A stretch of DNA of 64,000 bases from Rebecca billardiae RCC1528. Its lineage: Eukaryota; Haptophyta. Under the pieces are notes generated by a model that was given only the letters and a program-made list of their open reading frames with translations, had not been told where the DNA came from and searched no databases. Below are positions 30,255 through 41,776 of this stretch, one piece after another (position 1 is the first letter of the stretch; the number at the start of each line of letters is the position of its first letter). Where the stretch lies: NCBI GenBank assembly GCA_965240325.2, contig OZ251223.1:930001-994000 (forward strand). Reading direction: 5' to 3'. The position numbers were made by a program, and so were the translations under genes.

Positions 30255-32066
30255 ATGGCTGCCGTCGCGGGTCGGGGCGCTGTTGTCTCGTGTCTCGGCC
30301 GCGGCTTCGAGGCGACGCCGCGTCTCTTGGGGCCGCGGCGGCGGCTGAGCGGGTTCGACGCGCTCGGCCTGGCGCCGTCGACGGTCGAGGCCGCGCGGCA
30401 GCTCGGCTTTGTCGCGCCGACGCCAGTCCAGGCGGCGGGGATCCCGGCAATCGCGAAAGGCGCGCGCTGCGTGGCGCTCGCGGGAGAGACGGGGGGCGGC
30501 AAGACGCTGGCGTACCTCCTGCCCGTGATCGACCGGCTCAAGCGCGAGGAGGTGACCTTCGGCCCGGCCGTGCGCCGCGCGGGCCACCCGCGCGCGCTCG
30601 TGCTCACGCCGACGCCGGAGCTTGCACGGCAGGTGGGCGCGCAGGCCAAGGCGCTGGGCCACGTGGTGAAGGTCGCGACGTGCGCGCTCTCGCAGGAGCA
30701 GACGCTCAAGGACCAATCCGCTCGGCTCGCCGCGCCCGTCGACATCGCCATCGGCACCCCGGCGCTGCTGCTCCGGCACCGCGCGCGCGGCTCGGTCTCC
30801 TTCCGAGACGTTTCCGCGATCGTTCTGGACGAGGCGGAGGTGCTGCTCACGCGCGGGAGCGGCGGCGCGGGGCGCGGGCCGGCGATGGTGGACCCCGCCG
30901 CATCGGGCGCGGACGCCGGCCTCGACGCGCTCGAGGCCATCCTCCGCGCCGCGCGCGCGCACCGCGAGTGCGCGCCAGCCGCCGCTGCGCTCGCAAAGTC
31001 CGGCCAGGGTGCAAAGTCCGGGCCGGGAAGTCCGGGCGCGCCACCCGGACGGGGCAGTCCGGCGGCGCGCGGCTCGGTGGGCGACCCGGCGGCGCGCGTG
31101 CTCGCGCAGGTCGTGCTCGCCCCCGCCACGCTCACCCCGTCGCTCGAGCGCGCGATCAGCGCGCGGTTCGGCACGGACGCGCACGTCGTGCGCACGCGCG
31201 CGCTGCACACGCTCGCGCCGTCCGCGTCTGTGCGCTGGGTCGAGGTGCCGGCGCACGAGCGGCACGCGCCGGTGCTCCGGCTGCTCGGCGCGGGCGAGGC
31301 GCGGGCGCGGCAGCCACCGCGCACGCTCGTCTTCTGCAACACCGTGCGCTCCGCGCGCGCGCTGCAGCACGCGCTCGCGGAGGCGGGCGTCGTTGCCGCG
31401 TGCCTTCACGGTCAGATGCCGCCGGCGCGCCGCACGGCGGAGCTGGCGAGCTTCGCCGGCGACGGGGCGGAGGGCGGCGTCACGCGCGTGCTCGTCGCCA
31501 CCGACGCCGCCTCGCGCGGGCTGCACCTCCCCGACGTGCGCCACGTGCTCATGGCCGACTTCCCCAAGGACTTTGCCGACTTTCTGCACCGCGCGGGGCG
31601 CACGGCGCGCGCGGGCGCCGACGGCCGAGTCACCATGCTCGTCTCGGAGCGGGAGCGGCGGTTGGCCGAGGCGCTGCGCGCGCGGGTGCAGGCGCGGGAG
31701 CCCGTCGAGCCGGTGTCCGCCGCGCGCCCGGGCACCGCGCGCAGCCTGCGCCTCGGCGCGGAGGCCGCCATCGCGATGGCCGGCGCCGCGGGCCCCAAGC
31801 CCCGGCAGCGCCACCTGGCTCTGGTCGGCGCGCGCCGCACGGCTACGCGATCCTACGACCGCGCGTTGCGCTCCCTCGGCGCGCCGGGCCTGCAGAGCCT
31901 GGGCCGATCCGCCGGCGGCCGCGCGCGTGGGCGCGCGGGCCGCGAGCTGGGCGCGGACAAGCGCTACTGGTACGAGGCGGGCAAGCCTCGCACGCACTTC
32001 CGCCCGTCCAAGCGACTCACGCAGAGCAGCAAGCCCAAGCCCAAGCCCAAGCCCAAGCGCAGGTGA
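30255..32066 (+). CDS. DEAD-box-family RNA helicase (DEAE variant), probably organellar
   Basis: 603 aa ATP-dependent RNA helicase. Motifs in order: Q motif GFVAPTPVQ (about 51-59), motif I GETGGGKT (77-84), Ia PTPELARQV (119-127; usual PTREL Arg is Pro), Ib-like GTPALLL, II DEAE (192-195) instead of DEAD, III PAT in place of SAT, IV TLVFCNT, V VATDAASRG, VI HRAGRTARAG. The glutamate before TG in motif I resembles plant organellar helicases. The N terminus (MAAVAGRGAVVSCLGRGF...) is acid-poor and could be a mitochondrial or plastid presequence. A Ser/Gly/Pro insert lies between motifs II and III. The Lys-Pro repeat at the C terminus may bind RNA. The catalytic core is present but several motifs differ from consensus. 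Confidence 0.85.
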   Translation: MAAVAGRGAVVSCLGRGFEATPRLLGPRRRLSGFDALGLAPSTVEAARQLGFVAPTPVQAAGIPAIAKGARCVALAGETGGGKTLAYLLPVIDRLKREEVTFGPAVRRAGHPRALVLTPTPELARQVGAQAKALGHVVKVATCALSQEQTLKDQSARLAAPVDIAIGTPALLLRHRARGSVSFRDVSAIVLDEAEVLLTRGSGGAGRGPAMVDPAASGADAGLDALEAILRAARAHRECAPAAAALAKSGQGAKSGPGSPGAPPGRGSPAARGSVGDPAARVLAQVVLAPATLTPSLERAISARFGTDAHVVRTRALHTLAPSASVRWVEVPAHERHAPVLRLLGAGEARARQPPRTLVFCNTVRSARALQHALAEAGVVAACLHGQMPPARRTAELASFAGDGAEGGVTRVLVATDAASRGLHLPDVRHVLMADFPKDFADFLHRAGRTARAGADGRVTMLVSERERRLAEALRARVQAREPVEPVSAARPGTARSLRLGAEAAIAMAGAAGPKPRQRHLALVGARRTATRSYDRALRSLGAPGLQSLGRSAGGRARGRAGRELGADKRYWYEAGKPRTHFRPSKRLTQSSKPKPKPKPKRR

Positions 32067-32491
32067 GCTGCCGCCCGGTTCCGGAGAGGCCCGTTGCAAC
32101 CACTGCATTGCCAGGGGCGTACTGCAGCTTCCCGCATGGGATCCATATGACTACAGTATGGGTAGGCGTCTAGGCGAACGTGCTCTGCCCGTGACGATGA
32201 AGCCAACTACCATAGCTATGCCTCGAGGCATGTCGGTGCGGCCGCCCGCGTCGACTGTCAGATCAGAGACAGGGAAGCCTTTCATACAGTTGACAGTAGC
32301 TACTGTGGGGGTATGGATACAGTACAAGCTGTGCTCCCCCGGCCGCGGGGGGGTACCTGTTCGGGTTGGGCGCGCTCCGCCGTCGTCGCTGGTCGGGCTG
32401 CCCAAGCCGCGCCGAGCCGGACGGCTTGCGACGAACCTCGCCGACCAGCCGACGTCGGCCGCCAAGGACCACCGGCGCGCTCGTCGCGGGG
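32067..32491. other. Intergenic region between helicase and EML-like gene
   Basis: About 425 bp, same-strand spacing. Less GC-rich in 32130-32330, then GC-rich just before the EML-like start. Probably holds a terminator and a promoter; no gene is supported. Confidence 0.5.
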
Positions 32492-35400
32492 ATGGCCGAG
32501 TACTTTGGCACGCAGTACTACCCGGACGACGCGTCGCGCGCCGCGAGCCTCGAGGCCGAGCTCGCCGAGCTGCGCAAGGAGAACCAGCAGCTCGAGACCG
32601 AGGTGCGCTCGGTGCGCGCGTCCGAGCGCGCGTCCGAGGCTGCGCTCTCGCAGGCGTCGCTGGACGACGAGCCGCCCGATCGGGTGGCGGAGCTGCAGCC
32701 GAGGCCCTCGCGCGAGGAGAAGCACGAGCGCGATCGCAGCGTCTGGGCGCTGCACATCCAGGTCAAGCGGCACGAGGAGCAGCTCGAGAAGCACCAGCGC
32801 GCGATCAACGAGCTGACGACGCACATCGCGCGCATCGCGCGAGTCGCTGCGCGCGACGTGGAGGTGCGAGCGCAGCAGCCGGCGCCGCCGAGCCTGGCTG
32901 TTCACGCGGCGGAGCCCGCTGCCGAGCGCCAGCGCGGCTCGCCCGGCTCGCGGCCCTCCGCCGCGTTCGGCTCGGCGGTGAGCGGGCCGGAGAGCCCTCT
33001 GAAGGACAGGCGCGCCACCGAGCCGGAGGCGCGCACCACGTCGGCGGCGGAGATCGAGAGCCCGGCGGCGCCGCCGGAGGAGGTGCCGGCGCCCGAGCCC
33101 AAGCCCGCGCCCAAGCCGTGGGAGGCGCAGCCGCTCGTCGCACTGCCGCTCGCCCCGCCGTCCGCCGCCGTGGCCGCGGCCGCGCTCGCCGCCGCGGCCG
33201 AGCTCTCGTCGCCGCACTCGGCGAGCGGCAGCTTCACCAAGGGGCAGCCGCTCTCGGCGGGCAAGGCGCCGGCGTACGGGCGCGCGCGCTCGGCGTCGCT
33301 CAGCGGCGCGGCGAAGGGCGCGCTCACGCCCACGCCCGCGTTCTACAGGCGCGCCTCCGTCGCGACCCTCGAGGGCGGGCTGCTCTCGGCCGCGACGACG
33401 CTCGGCGACGTGAAGGCCCACGTCTCGCCTCCGCCGGTCGGCGCCGGCCTCGTGCCGACGAGCGTGATGATGCCCGGGCCGCGCGCGACGCCCGGCGCGG
33501 CGCTCTCGTCGTCGCGCTCGGACGTGGGCTGCGCCGACTCCTCGTCCACGGCCGGCGGCGGCTTTGGCGGCCAGGGCGGCACGACGCGGTACGCGGTGCG
33601 CGGCCGCGCGGTCACGGCGTACGCTCCGGCAGAGTGGGGACCGTCCGACGCGGCGCGCGCGGGCGCGGCGCCGGTCGCGCGCGCGGAGCTGGAGCACGTG
33701 TACGGGTACCGCGCGAAGCTGGCCTCGCCGCAGGGCCACCCGTGCACGAACGCGCTCGTCGTGCTCGGCCCGCAGATGATCGCGTACGCCGCGGCGTCGG
33801 TCGTGGTCGTGCTCGAGAGCGAGAGCAACACGCAGGCGTTTTATTGCGAGCACGACGAGGACGTGCTCAGCGTTGCGGCGCACGTGCCCGAGCTCGGCGG
33901 CGCGGAGGCGGAGGCGGGCGGCTCGCGCGTGGTGCTCGCGTCGGGCCAGCTCGGCCGGCACCCGCCCATCCACGTCTGGTCGCTCGAGAGCGGCGAGACC
34001 CTCTCGGCGCTCACGGGCGCGCACCACGAGCGCGGCATTGGGCAGCTCGCCTTCTCGCCCGACGGCGCGCGGCTCGCGTCGATGGGGTTGGACACGCAGC
34101 GCACGATGATCGTGTGGGACTGGCGGCGCAAGGCGCCGCTGGTCTCGGCGAAGGTGCACACCGAGCCGATCCACGCGCTCGCCTTCAGCCCGGCGAGCGC
34201 CGGCGACATCCTCGTCGCGGTGGGCGTGCGCGCGTTCAAAATCTTCGGGCTGAGCGCGCCATCGGCGCAGGGCGCCGAGCGCTCGCTCCGCGCGCCGCCG
34301 CTCGTGCTCACGCGGCGCGGCGGCGTGTTCGGCAAGCTCGGCTCGCTCAAGGACGGGGACAAGGCGACGCTGCTCTCGCTCGCGTTCACCGCGGACGGCC
34401 AGGCCGTCACCGGCACCAAGACAGGCGACGTGCTCATCTGGGCGGGGCAGGAGGTCGTGAGTAAGCTGCGCGGCGCGCACGAGTCGCCTGTCTACTCTGT
34501 GTGTGTGCTGCCGCGAACGGGCTTCATCGTCTCCGCGGACAAGCAGGGGGTGCTGGCGGCGTGGGACGCGACGTTCACGCACACGGGCTCGCGCACGCTG
34601 AGCGACGCCTCCGTCGGCCTCGCGCAGCCCGCCGTGCGCGCCATCTCGCCGCTGCCCACCGCTGACGGCACGCAGTTGCTCGTCGGCTGCACCGACGGCT
34701 CGGTCCGGGAGGTGGACCTCGCGACGGGCGCGGCGCGCGTCTGGCTGCAGGGGCACACGGCGGGCGAGGTGTGCGCGCTCGGCGCGCACCCGACGGACGC
34801 CGGCCGCTTCGCCTCGGCGTCGCGCGACCGCACCGTCCGGCTCTGGTCGGCCGAGCACCGCTGGCCGCTCGCCTGCGTCTCCCTCTCCGAGGAGGCGCGT
34901 GCGCTCGACTGGGCGCCCGATGGCTCCGCGCTCGCACTCGCGCTGGAGGATGGCACTGTGATGGTGCTGGGGGAGGCCTCGCTCGAGGCGCTGCGCTCGG
35001 CGAAGCGGCGCGAGGTGCGCTGCGTGCCCCGACGCGCGGCGCGGCGCGAGGGCGCCGAGCCGGGCGCACCACGCCCGCACCACGCGCGCGCACGCCGTCG
35101 CGCCCCTTGGATGCGGCGCCGCCCCGCACCCAACTAAGAACTAACGCTCCGGGCTGACTTGCTGCCCGCTGCCGCGGCGCCGCACGCCGCGCGCCGCACG
35201 CCGCGCGCCGCAGAGCGCCGCGCGCGACGTGCGCTGGTCTCCGGACGGACGGCACATCGCGGTCGCGCACGCGGACGGGCAGATCGACTTCCTCCTCGCC
35301 GCCGACTTTAGCGTCGTCGGGAGCTGCCGCGGGCACACGGCCGCGGTCGCACACCTCGACTGGGCCGCCGACTCCAGCTGCCTCCAGTCCACCTCAGGTG

Positions 35401-35914
35401 CGCGCGCCGCACGCACCGACCGCGCCGCGCCGGTTGCCCCGCGGGCGTGCGTCCCGTCCGGCGCGGCGTGGTCGCTCACGCCTCGCCTCACACCGCGCGC
35501 GCGCGCGCAGACGGCTTCGAGCTGCTGCACTGGAAAGCGCCGGCCGGCGGCCACCCCACCTCCTCGAGCGCGTGCCGCGACGTCTCGTGGGCATCGTGGA
35601 CTCTGCCGCTCGGCTGGCCGGTGCGAGGCATCTGGCCGCGCGCGAGCGACGGCACCGAGGTCTCGTCGGTGGCGCGCTCGAACGTGCCGTCGAGCGTGGC
35701 GGGGGAGCAGCTGCTCGCGGTGGGCGAGGGGCGGAAGCTCAGGCTACTGCGCTGGCCGTGCGTCGCCGAGTTCGCCGCGGCGGAGGAGGCCGTGCACCAC
35801 ACGGGCTCGATCTCGCAAGTGCGCTTCACCTCGGACGGCGAGCGGCTGCTCACGGCCGGCGGCGCCGACACGTGCATCATGCAATGGCGGCTCGTGCCGG
35901 TCATTGACGAGTGA
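32492..35914 (+). CDS. EML-family WD40 protein (echinoderm microtubule-associated protein-like)
   Basis: Three exons, 32492-35014, 35214-35397 and 35511-35914, join in frame (introns of 199 and 113 bp, GT-AG), giving 1036 aa. The N terminus is a coiled coil (ASLEAELAELRKENQQLETE, then VKRHEEQLEKHQRAINELT), as in oligomerising EMLs. A ~250-residue Ala/Pro/Ser-rich linker follows. A HELP-like motif is present (VYGYRAKLASPQGHPCTNAL, QAFYCEHDEDVLSVAAHVPE), then WD-type repeats to the end (LAFSPDGARLASMG, VCALGAHPTDAGRFASASRD, VRWSPDGRHIAVAHADGQID). Expected role is microtubule binding, possibly in cilia. The ATG at 32492 directly precedes the coiled coil; an in-frame ATG at 32366 would add 42 Arg-rich residues. 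Confidence 0.85.
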
Positions 35915-36420
35915 AGGCTGCGCGCAGCGACGGCGTGGCGACGACGAGCCGTGCCGTACGAGTCACGGCTGTGCCGTGTGCTTGTGCCTTCCGACCGTGA
36001 CCGCCCACTGCGGATGCGGATTGCGGTGATGCCGTTGATGATGATACAGTTTATTTGTTTTAACGTGCGTAAGGCTCACGGTGGCAGGTTGCCGCGCCAT
36101 CCTTCATCGCACGCTCTCCGAAGAGAGACCTGGAAACTGGTTTTGAACCCATGACCTCAGAGTAGTCAGACGCACATGCTGCGCGATGAAAACAACATTC
36201 AGGATCACCGCGAATAAAATCATCCGCGCGATGTTTTCGCCGCGATTACTGGTACTCTACTCACGAATTTGCGCCCGACGGCGCGCCCGGTCTCGCCGCA
36301 CTGCACGACGGAGTGACGGACGCGCACGGAGGAGCGCCTGGGCACCGTGGCAGGTGAGCAATCCTGTGTCGTGGGCGTGGCAGAACTAGGGCGTGGCAGC
36401 ACGACCTTCGCATTCTTCGC
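35915..36420. other. Intergenic region with a tRNA-like remnant
   Basis: About 500 bp between two plus-strand genes. On the minus strand, 36137-36190 contains GGTTCAAAACC, a good polymerase III B box, preceded by CGCGCAGCATGTGCGTCTGACT, which resembles a tRNA D arm and the start of an anticodon arm. The acceptor and anticodon stems do not pair properly. It is best seen as a tRNA-derived fragment, not a tRNA gene. Confidence 0.35.
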
Positions 36421-37203
36421 ATGCTGAGCTTTCGCGCCGTCTTCTGCGCGCAGCGCAGCGCTTTCGCGCCGTCTTCTGCGCGCCGGGCCGATCGCGCGTC
36501 TGTCCGCATCGCGCGAGAAGCCCGGCGCGCTCTGGTTACGTCGAGCCGCATCGAGCTGTCCACGTTCGAGGCTGTGCGCGAGGCGACAGGCTGGCAGCGG
36601 CCAGGCGGCGACCACGGCTGCATTCCAGTGCAGATCCTACCTGGGCTGTGGAACGCGCACTATCATGACGTCGACTCTGCGGAGAAGCTGCGCCGCGTCG
36701 CTCCGGGTGTGCGGCTGGTTGTGAACACGGCCCCTGCGCAGTGCGCCGCACGCACGGGCGACCTGGGCGCCGGCGTCACGGTGTGCACGGTCGATCTGGA
36801 GGACGACCCGGACGCGCGTAAGGCCTTCGACGCGGGAAAGCCCGCGACCTCCTCGTGTGCCCAGCCGGACGTGCCTCTGCACCAGCGATGCGCGGGCAGC
36901 GCGAAGCGCGACTTTGAGCGAGTCCTGGACGCAATCCGGGACGAGCTGCAGCCGGCGGGATCTGGCGGGGAGGTGCTCATCCACTGCCACGCGTCGCTCT
37001 CGCGGTCCATTGCCTTCGTGCTCGCGTACCTCATGCGTGAGGAGGGCATGACGCTCGTTGGAGCGGTGCAGCACACCCGCGCACGATGGCGGGCCACGTG
37101 GCCCAACGACCGCTTCATCTTCCAGCTGCTGGAGTACGAGCGGGAGCTTCGGGCTCCGCCTGCAGTGCGGCAATGGCTACAAGACAACCCGTCTGGCGTC
37201 TAG
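36421..37203 (+). CDS. Dual-specificity protein phosphatase-like protein
   Basis: 260 aa. The catalytic loop is HCHASLSRS, with Cys189 and Arg195 in the HC-x5-R arrangement, followed by the typical helix ([16 protein letters not shown]), the AVQHTRARW segment and [14 protein letters not shown]. These are signature parts of DSP/MAPK-phosphatase-type enzymes. An upstream strand, [18 protein letters not shown], matches the fold's first element. An acidic loop ([11 protein letters not shown]) is where the general-acid Asp would lie. The first ~50 residues are Arg/Ala/Ser-rich and could be a targeting extension. Expected to dephosphorylate Ser/Thr/Tyr residues; the substrate is unknown. The gene is followed by a long AT microsatellite and a mobile element. 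Confidence 0.85.
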   Translation: MLSFRAVFCAQRSAFAPSSARRADRASVRIAREARRALVTSSRIELSTFEAVREATGWQRPGGDHGCIPVQILPGLWNAHYHDVDSAEKLRRVAPGVRLVVNTAPAQCAARTGDLGAGVTVCTVDLEDDPDARKAFDAGKPATSSCAQPDVPLHQRCAGSAKRDFERVLDAIRDELQPAGSGGEVLIHCHASLSRSIAFVLAYLMREEGMTLVGAVQHTRARWRATWPNDRFIFQLLEYERELRAPPAVRQWLQDNPSGV

Positions 37204-37235
37204 CTCGCGTCTCGTCGGCGGCGTCGTCGGCGTCA

Positions 37236-37257
37236 TATATATATATATATATATATA
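37236..37257. repeat. Short (AT)n tract
   Basis: About 22 bp of alternating AT shortly after the phosphatase stop codon. Confidence 0.85.
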
Positions 37258-37366
37258 CGATTCATCGATCATCATCAAGATATATGGTACTGATCGAGAC
37301 TCATCGTCGTCAGTAGTCTCCAGATTTCACTACTGTACTGCTCGTGAACACGTCGTACTATATAGC

Positions 37367-38057
<691 letters not shown>

Positions 38058-38339
38058 ATATATATACTACGAGTACTAGATGAAGTACATGGTATATAGT
38101 AGTAATAAATGCAATAGCTGCTGCTATGATTACGACTCGCATCATATATATATCAGTGCATGATCAGCATCGATCAGATTCCAGATACGCCGCGGGTTCG
38201 GATGTGACAGTGACCGTGTCCGTGACAGGTCGATGGGACAGTAGTCCCGCGCGAGCCTGGCCATCACACAGACGGCGCGGCATAGTATCGACCGCCGAGG
38301 CCGTGGACGCCGTCACCTGCTCGCGCCCCGACGCGCGCG

Positions 38340-39398
38340 TCAGCTCTCCGACGCAAACCACTCGGGGAACGGCTGCTGCGCCTCGTGGAACCAGCCGGCC
38401 ATCGCCCAGCGCTCGCCGCGCTCGGTGGGCAGCACCTCGTGCGGGAGGGCCACCGAGTCGAAGAGCGCGAGGGTGCCGCCGGCGGGGGAGACGAGGCGCG
38501 GGCTCTGGCGCGGGTGGGGCACGGTGTCGACGCGCGCGAAGCGCCGCGCCTCGTCCGCCGCCATGTGTGCCGTGTACAGCTCGGGCCCCTCGTCCGCGCG
38601 TGCGCTCGTCTCGAAGGGGCGTGAGATGTAGCTGCGGCGTGCGCGCCTGTCAGCGGGGCTGCGCGCGCGCGCGCTCGTGGCGTCGGCGGTGTACAGCGCG
38701 GAGAAGGGCACGTCGAAGCCGCGCGCGCGGACCCAGCAGTCGAGGAAGACCGGCTCCTCCGTGCCGTCGTCGCGTAGCCGCCAGCCCACCTGCAGGTCAC
38801 CGTCGTTGGCGCCGCAGGCCGCGCCCACGGCCGATGGCGCGGCGCGTGCGTAGGCTCGGAGTCCGCCGCCCGCCCCCGCTCCCCCCGGCTGGTCCCAGCC
38901 ATCGTCGGAGAGGTAGACGAGCCACGAGATCGATCGACGCGTCTCCGTCACCCAGCCGCGCACCCCCTTGCTCTCCTCGTGCCGCTCGTCCATGTGCAGT
39001 GGCAGGCGCGCGCCGGGCGCATGCAAAGACAGGTACTGCTCGGCAGCGATCAGCGGGCCCCGGCCGATGGACGCCTCGAGCTGGGTGCGGAGGGCGTCCA
39101 GGTGCGTGGCAAAGGCTGCACGCGCGTCGCGGTCCCCACCGAGCGCCGGCGTCACCTCGCACACGCGCCGATCCGCATCACCAAACGCCTGCTTGCGCTT
39201 GGCGGCGTTGCTCAGGCCTGAGACGCGCATCTGGCCATTCTCTGCGAGCCACCGGCCGTCGGCACGCAGGGCGGCGACGAGGGAGGGCGGGATGAAGTCG
39301 GTGGTAACGTGCACCGTGCCGCGCTCGATCGCCTCGAACCTAGTCGCCGCGGGCGTGGCGACGCCGAGGGCGCTGATCACGTGCCAGGCGATCAGCAT
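38340..39398 (-). CDS. Fe(II)/2-oxoglutarate-dependent oxygenase, prolyl 4-hydroxylase-like
   Basis: 352 aa. The iron ligands are His135 and Asp137 in LPLHMDERHEE, and His320 in ALPHEVLPTERGERW. Arg330, ten residues later, is the expected 2-oxoglutarate-binding residue. The context SISWLVYLSDDGWDQPGGAG is characteristic of the double-stranded beta-helix of the P4H-like group. The N terminus (MLIAWHVISALGVATPA) is short and hydrophobic and could be a signal peptide or anchor. A ~110-residue insert sits between the two halves of the metal site (residues 190-300), longer than in typical prolyl hydroxylases. Likely substrate: a secreted or cell-wall protein; this is inference. It diverges from a small membrane protein gene 112 bp away. 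Confidence 0.82.
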   Translation of the reverse strand: MLIAWHVISALGVATPAATRFEAIERGTVHVTTDFIPPSLVAALRADGRWLAENGQMRVSGLSNAAKRKQAFGDADRRVCEVTPALGGDRDARAAFATHLDALRTQLEASIGRGPLIAAEQYLSLHAPGARLPLHMDERHEESKGVRGWVTETRRSISWLVYLSDDGWDQPGGAGAGGGLRAYARAAPSAVGAACGANDGDLQVGWRLRDDGTEEPVFLDCWVRARGFDVPFSALYTADATSARARSPADRRARRSYISRPFETSARADEGPELYTAHMAADEARRFARVDTVPHPRQSPRLVSPAGGTLALFDSVALPHEVLPTERGERWAMAGWFHEAQQPFPEWFASES

Positions 39399-39510
39399 GG
39401 CGGCCGGCGAAAATTTCGCGCGCGCTCTGAGTTCTCCCGCTGGCAGGGAGCAACGGCCCCGGCCGGCACAGGAGGTGTGAGGAGGGGGCACGACGCGGTC
39501 TTCGAGGCGC
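39399..39510. promoter_or_regulatory. Bidirectional promoter (2OG oxygenase / small membrane protein)
   Basis: 112 bp between divergent start codons; no specific motif is claimed. Confidence 0.45.
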
Positions 39511-40301
39511 ATGTCGCTCACGGAGCAGGTGGTCGGGCAGAATGATACGCTCGAGCAGCTTGCCGTCGCGTTCGAGGTGATCCAAGGCGTGAGCACGGTC
39601 GTGATTGCGGTCGTCAGCTTCGTGTGGTCGCGGCACTCGCGCCGCACGCAGCGAGTGGAAGCTATGAGGACCCTCCTGAGGGACGCGTGCAGCGAGGTCC
39701 TGCTCGAGTTCGCGCTGGACTTCTTCGGCAACCGCCGATTCGTCGATAGTGCTGACACGGTGCACGAGCTGTCGGAAGGCGACTTCCAGCAGATTCTGTC
39801 CACGTCCATCCTCTTCCCGCCGACGGGTTGGCACCGCGCGTGCCGATCGCGCGTCATCCTCTTCCTCGAGTCGCTCCGCCCGTGCACGCATGTGCTGGGG
39901 GACGGGAGTGCGGACTTTGCACTGCAGGGGCCCGTGGACCCTATCGTCTCGCGCCTGCGCCTCGCGCTCAAGGCCCTCGCCGACTATTGGTCACCTCAGG
40001 TGCGACCTGATGCGCGCTGGGATGGGCGCCCTCCGCCCTCCGCGCGTGCTGTAGCGGCCGTGCCTCAACGCCGCCATGCGCGTGCCGCGCGCCGGCACAG
40101 GGCCGGCTCCACACACCGTGCACCGACGAGCACCGCAAGTTCCTCCGGGCCGCGCTGGGCGAGGGCCGCGCCGATGAATGGGAGTTGCTCGGACGCACCC
40201 TTGCTCGGCTTGGCCTCGAGCACCGGCTGAGCAACCCGCCACAGCGGGCGTCTTCGCGCACGACCGACAATGACGGCCCGGGCGCGCTGACCGCGACGTG
40301 A
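39511..40301 (+). CDS. Small membrane protein of unknown function
   Basis: Two exons, 39511-39999 and 40101-40301, join in frame across a 101 bp GT-AG intron, giving 229 aa. The join is supported because the second exon reads as a normal protein (DEHRKFLRAALGEGRADEWE, LLGRTLARLGLEHRLSNPP) only in this phase. Reading through the intron gives Arg/Ala-rich sequence and a stop at 40230. One hydrophobic segment at about residues 20-40 (FEVIQGVSTVVIAVVSFVW) predicts a membrane anchor, followed by basic residues. The rest is soluble and mixed. I do not recognise the family. Confidence 0.6.
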
Positions 40302-40832
40302 ACTGATTGGCTGCGATGGTGCTTGCTGCGGTGCCTGGCACAGGCTGAGAGGCACAAATGCACATTCGTTCACCCGACTGAGTCGCTGCCGCCTCAGGCA
40401 GTGGCCCGCCGTCCGCCCGCCGAAGGCCCGCGGCGCCCAGCTAGCGGCGGGTCACAGGTACACAGTCGGTCGTCGTAACAGTCGCGAGATTCTCTGTACT
40501 GTAAGCTCTAGCAGTCGTTATAGCTGTACCGAGTCGGATGTAAGTTGTCAGTACAACTATGCGCGGTGCATCTCTCCGACTTACGGACTTACTCTGCGTT
40601 TATTAGGCGCCGGCGGCCGGGGCGACTAGCAGTACTGAGTCTGAGTTATACTGCTACTGCTAGTGCTACGGGGGAAGGGGAGGTCATCACACTCATCACT
40701 GATGAGGTTCCTGCTTCTCTTCTAGCTACTGCTACGGGCCGGTGATGGGTCACGGATGATAGCATTGGTGGATCTCAGAGTCACCGCCACCGGCATGTGG
40801 CTTGATGGAACCAGGGTACAGTAGAATAGGAG
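40302..40832. other. Intergenic region between convergent genes
   Basis: About 530 bp, of lower GC than the genes from 40450 on. It holds the 3' ends of two convergent genes. No coding or RNA feature is supported. Confidence 0.5.
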
Positions 40833-41600
40833 TCACCACGGTCCTACGCCCCTCATCATGATGGCATCGATGCCGCCGTTGCCGAGCACCTTTGGATTGC
40901 CGCGCGTGTACACAGATGACTTGCTGTCCTCAGTCACATGACCGTCAGGTCCGACGGTGCGGTGGTACGAGTACGAGCTCTCAACGTAGTAGTAGCTGCT
41001 CGAAGGCGAGAGGGCGCTCCAAATGAGGCTCGCCAGAAGCGCAGCGGCTAGCAGGGGGACGATGGCACGCACCCGGCGCAGGACAGCCGCCATCGCTCTT
41101 TCGATGGAGGGCATCCAAGACGCGTTATCCCACGCCCGCGCAGCATCAGCGCTTGGCTTGCCGAGCTCGTACACGACTCGAAGATGGCGCGCGTAGCCGT
41201 TGGCCACGTCCACCATGTCAGCAGGCATCTCCACCAGCTCGCCCGTTTGCCGCCGGCCGCACAACATGCCGTCCGTAAGGCGCCAGTCGTCTAGCAGCTC
41301 CGCACTTCGAAGCGAGGAGGATGGGGCTATCTTGGCGTGCCTTGAGCACAGCGCACTTGCGTCTCTGCCCGTCAATTGCGGATGCTGCGCCACTCGGCCC
41401 CAGAGCACGACCCCGTCCACAGTGTTGCGTGCCACCGCGTCCTCGAGCGCCCAGTCCTCCTGCAGGGAGAAGCGCGGCTCGCACATGCGGGCACGCGCGA
41501 GCGGGTGTGGAAATGGCGCGCTCAGCCCACGTGGCCCGCCGAGGCCCGCCCATCCGTGCACTGCCGAGACACAAGTCGCGACGAGTAACGCGGACCCCAT
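40833..41600 (-). CDS. Secretory or plastid-targeted tail-anchored protein of unknown function
   Basis: 255 aa from the ATG at 41600, chosen because it gives a good signal peptide (MGSALLVATCVSAVHG). Seven further residues begin a Pro/Arg-rich stretch (GLGGPRGLSAPFPHPLARAR) that could be a plastid transit peptide. An in-frame ATG at 41669 would bury the signal. The central region (SLQEDWALEDAVARNTVDG, LLDDWRLTDGMLCGRRQTGE) has an internal similarity: two DW-containing helical units, each near an LxGR motif. A membrane segment at about residues 178-198 (AIVPLLAAALLASLIWSAL) is followed by a Tyr/Ser-rich tail. No family is recognised. Confidence 0.55.
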   Translation of the reverse strand: MGSALLVATCVSAVHGWAGLGGPRGLSAPFPHPLARARMCEPRFSLQEDWALEDAVARNTVDGVVLWGRVAQHPQLTGRDASALCSRHAKIAPSSSLRSAELLDDWRLTDGMLCGRRQTGELVEMPADMVDVANGYARHLRVVYELGKPSADAARAWDNASWMPSIERAMAAVLRRVRAIVPLLAAALLASLIWSALSPSSSYYYVESSYSYHRTVGPDGHVTEDSKSSVYTRGNPKVLGNGGIDAIMMRGVGPW

Positions 41601-41776
41601 CCACGTCCACGAGCGCGCGGCGGCGTCTGGAACCCAACGGAAGACTGGGCCCTGAGAATCCCTCGCCACGCGTGCGGCTGATCAAGATCGCGACAGCGGC
41701 TCCCGCTCAACTTTCCGCCGCCAGATTTGACGAGATTGAGCAACCGTGGCAGGATGACTGATGAGGCACCTCCACG
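41601..41776. promoter_or_regulatory. Bidirectional promoter region (tail-anchored protein / phosphoesterase)
   Basis: 176 bp separate the preferred divergent starts at 41600 and 41777 (107 bp if the upstream ATG at 41669 is used). Confidence 0.4.

Noticed and set aside
28793-32173. Frames over 900 residues long on both strands overlapping the membrane protein and helicase genes
   Set aside because: They are off-frame readings of well-supported genes and match no family.
40000-40230. Unspliced 3' end for the small membrane protein
   Set aside because: Reading through gives biased sequence; splicing 40000-40100 gives a normal protein continuing to 40301.
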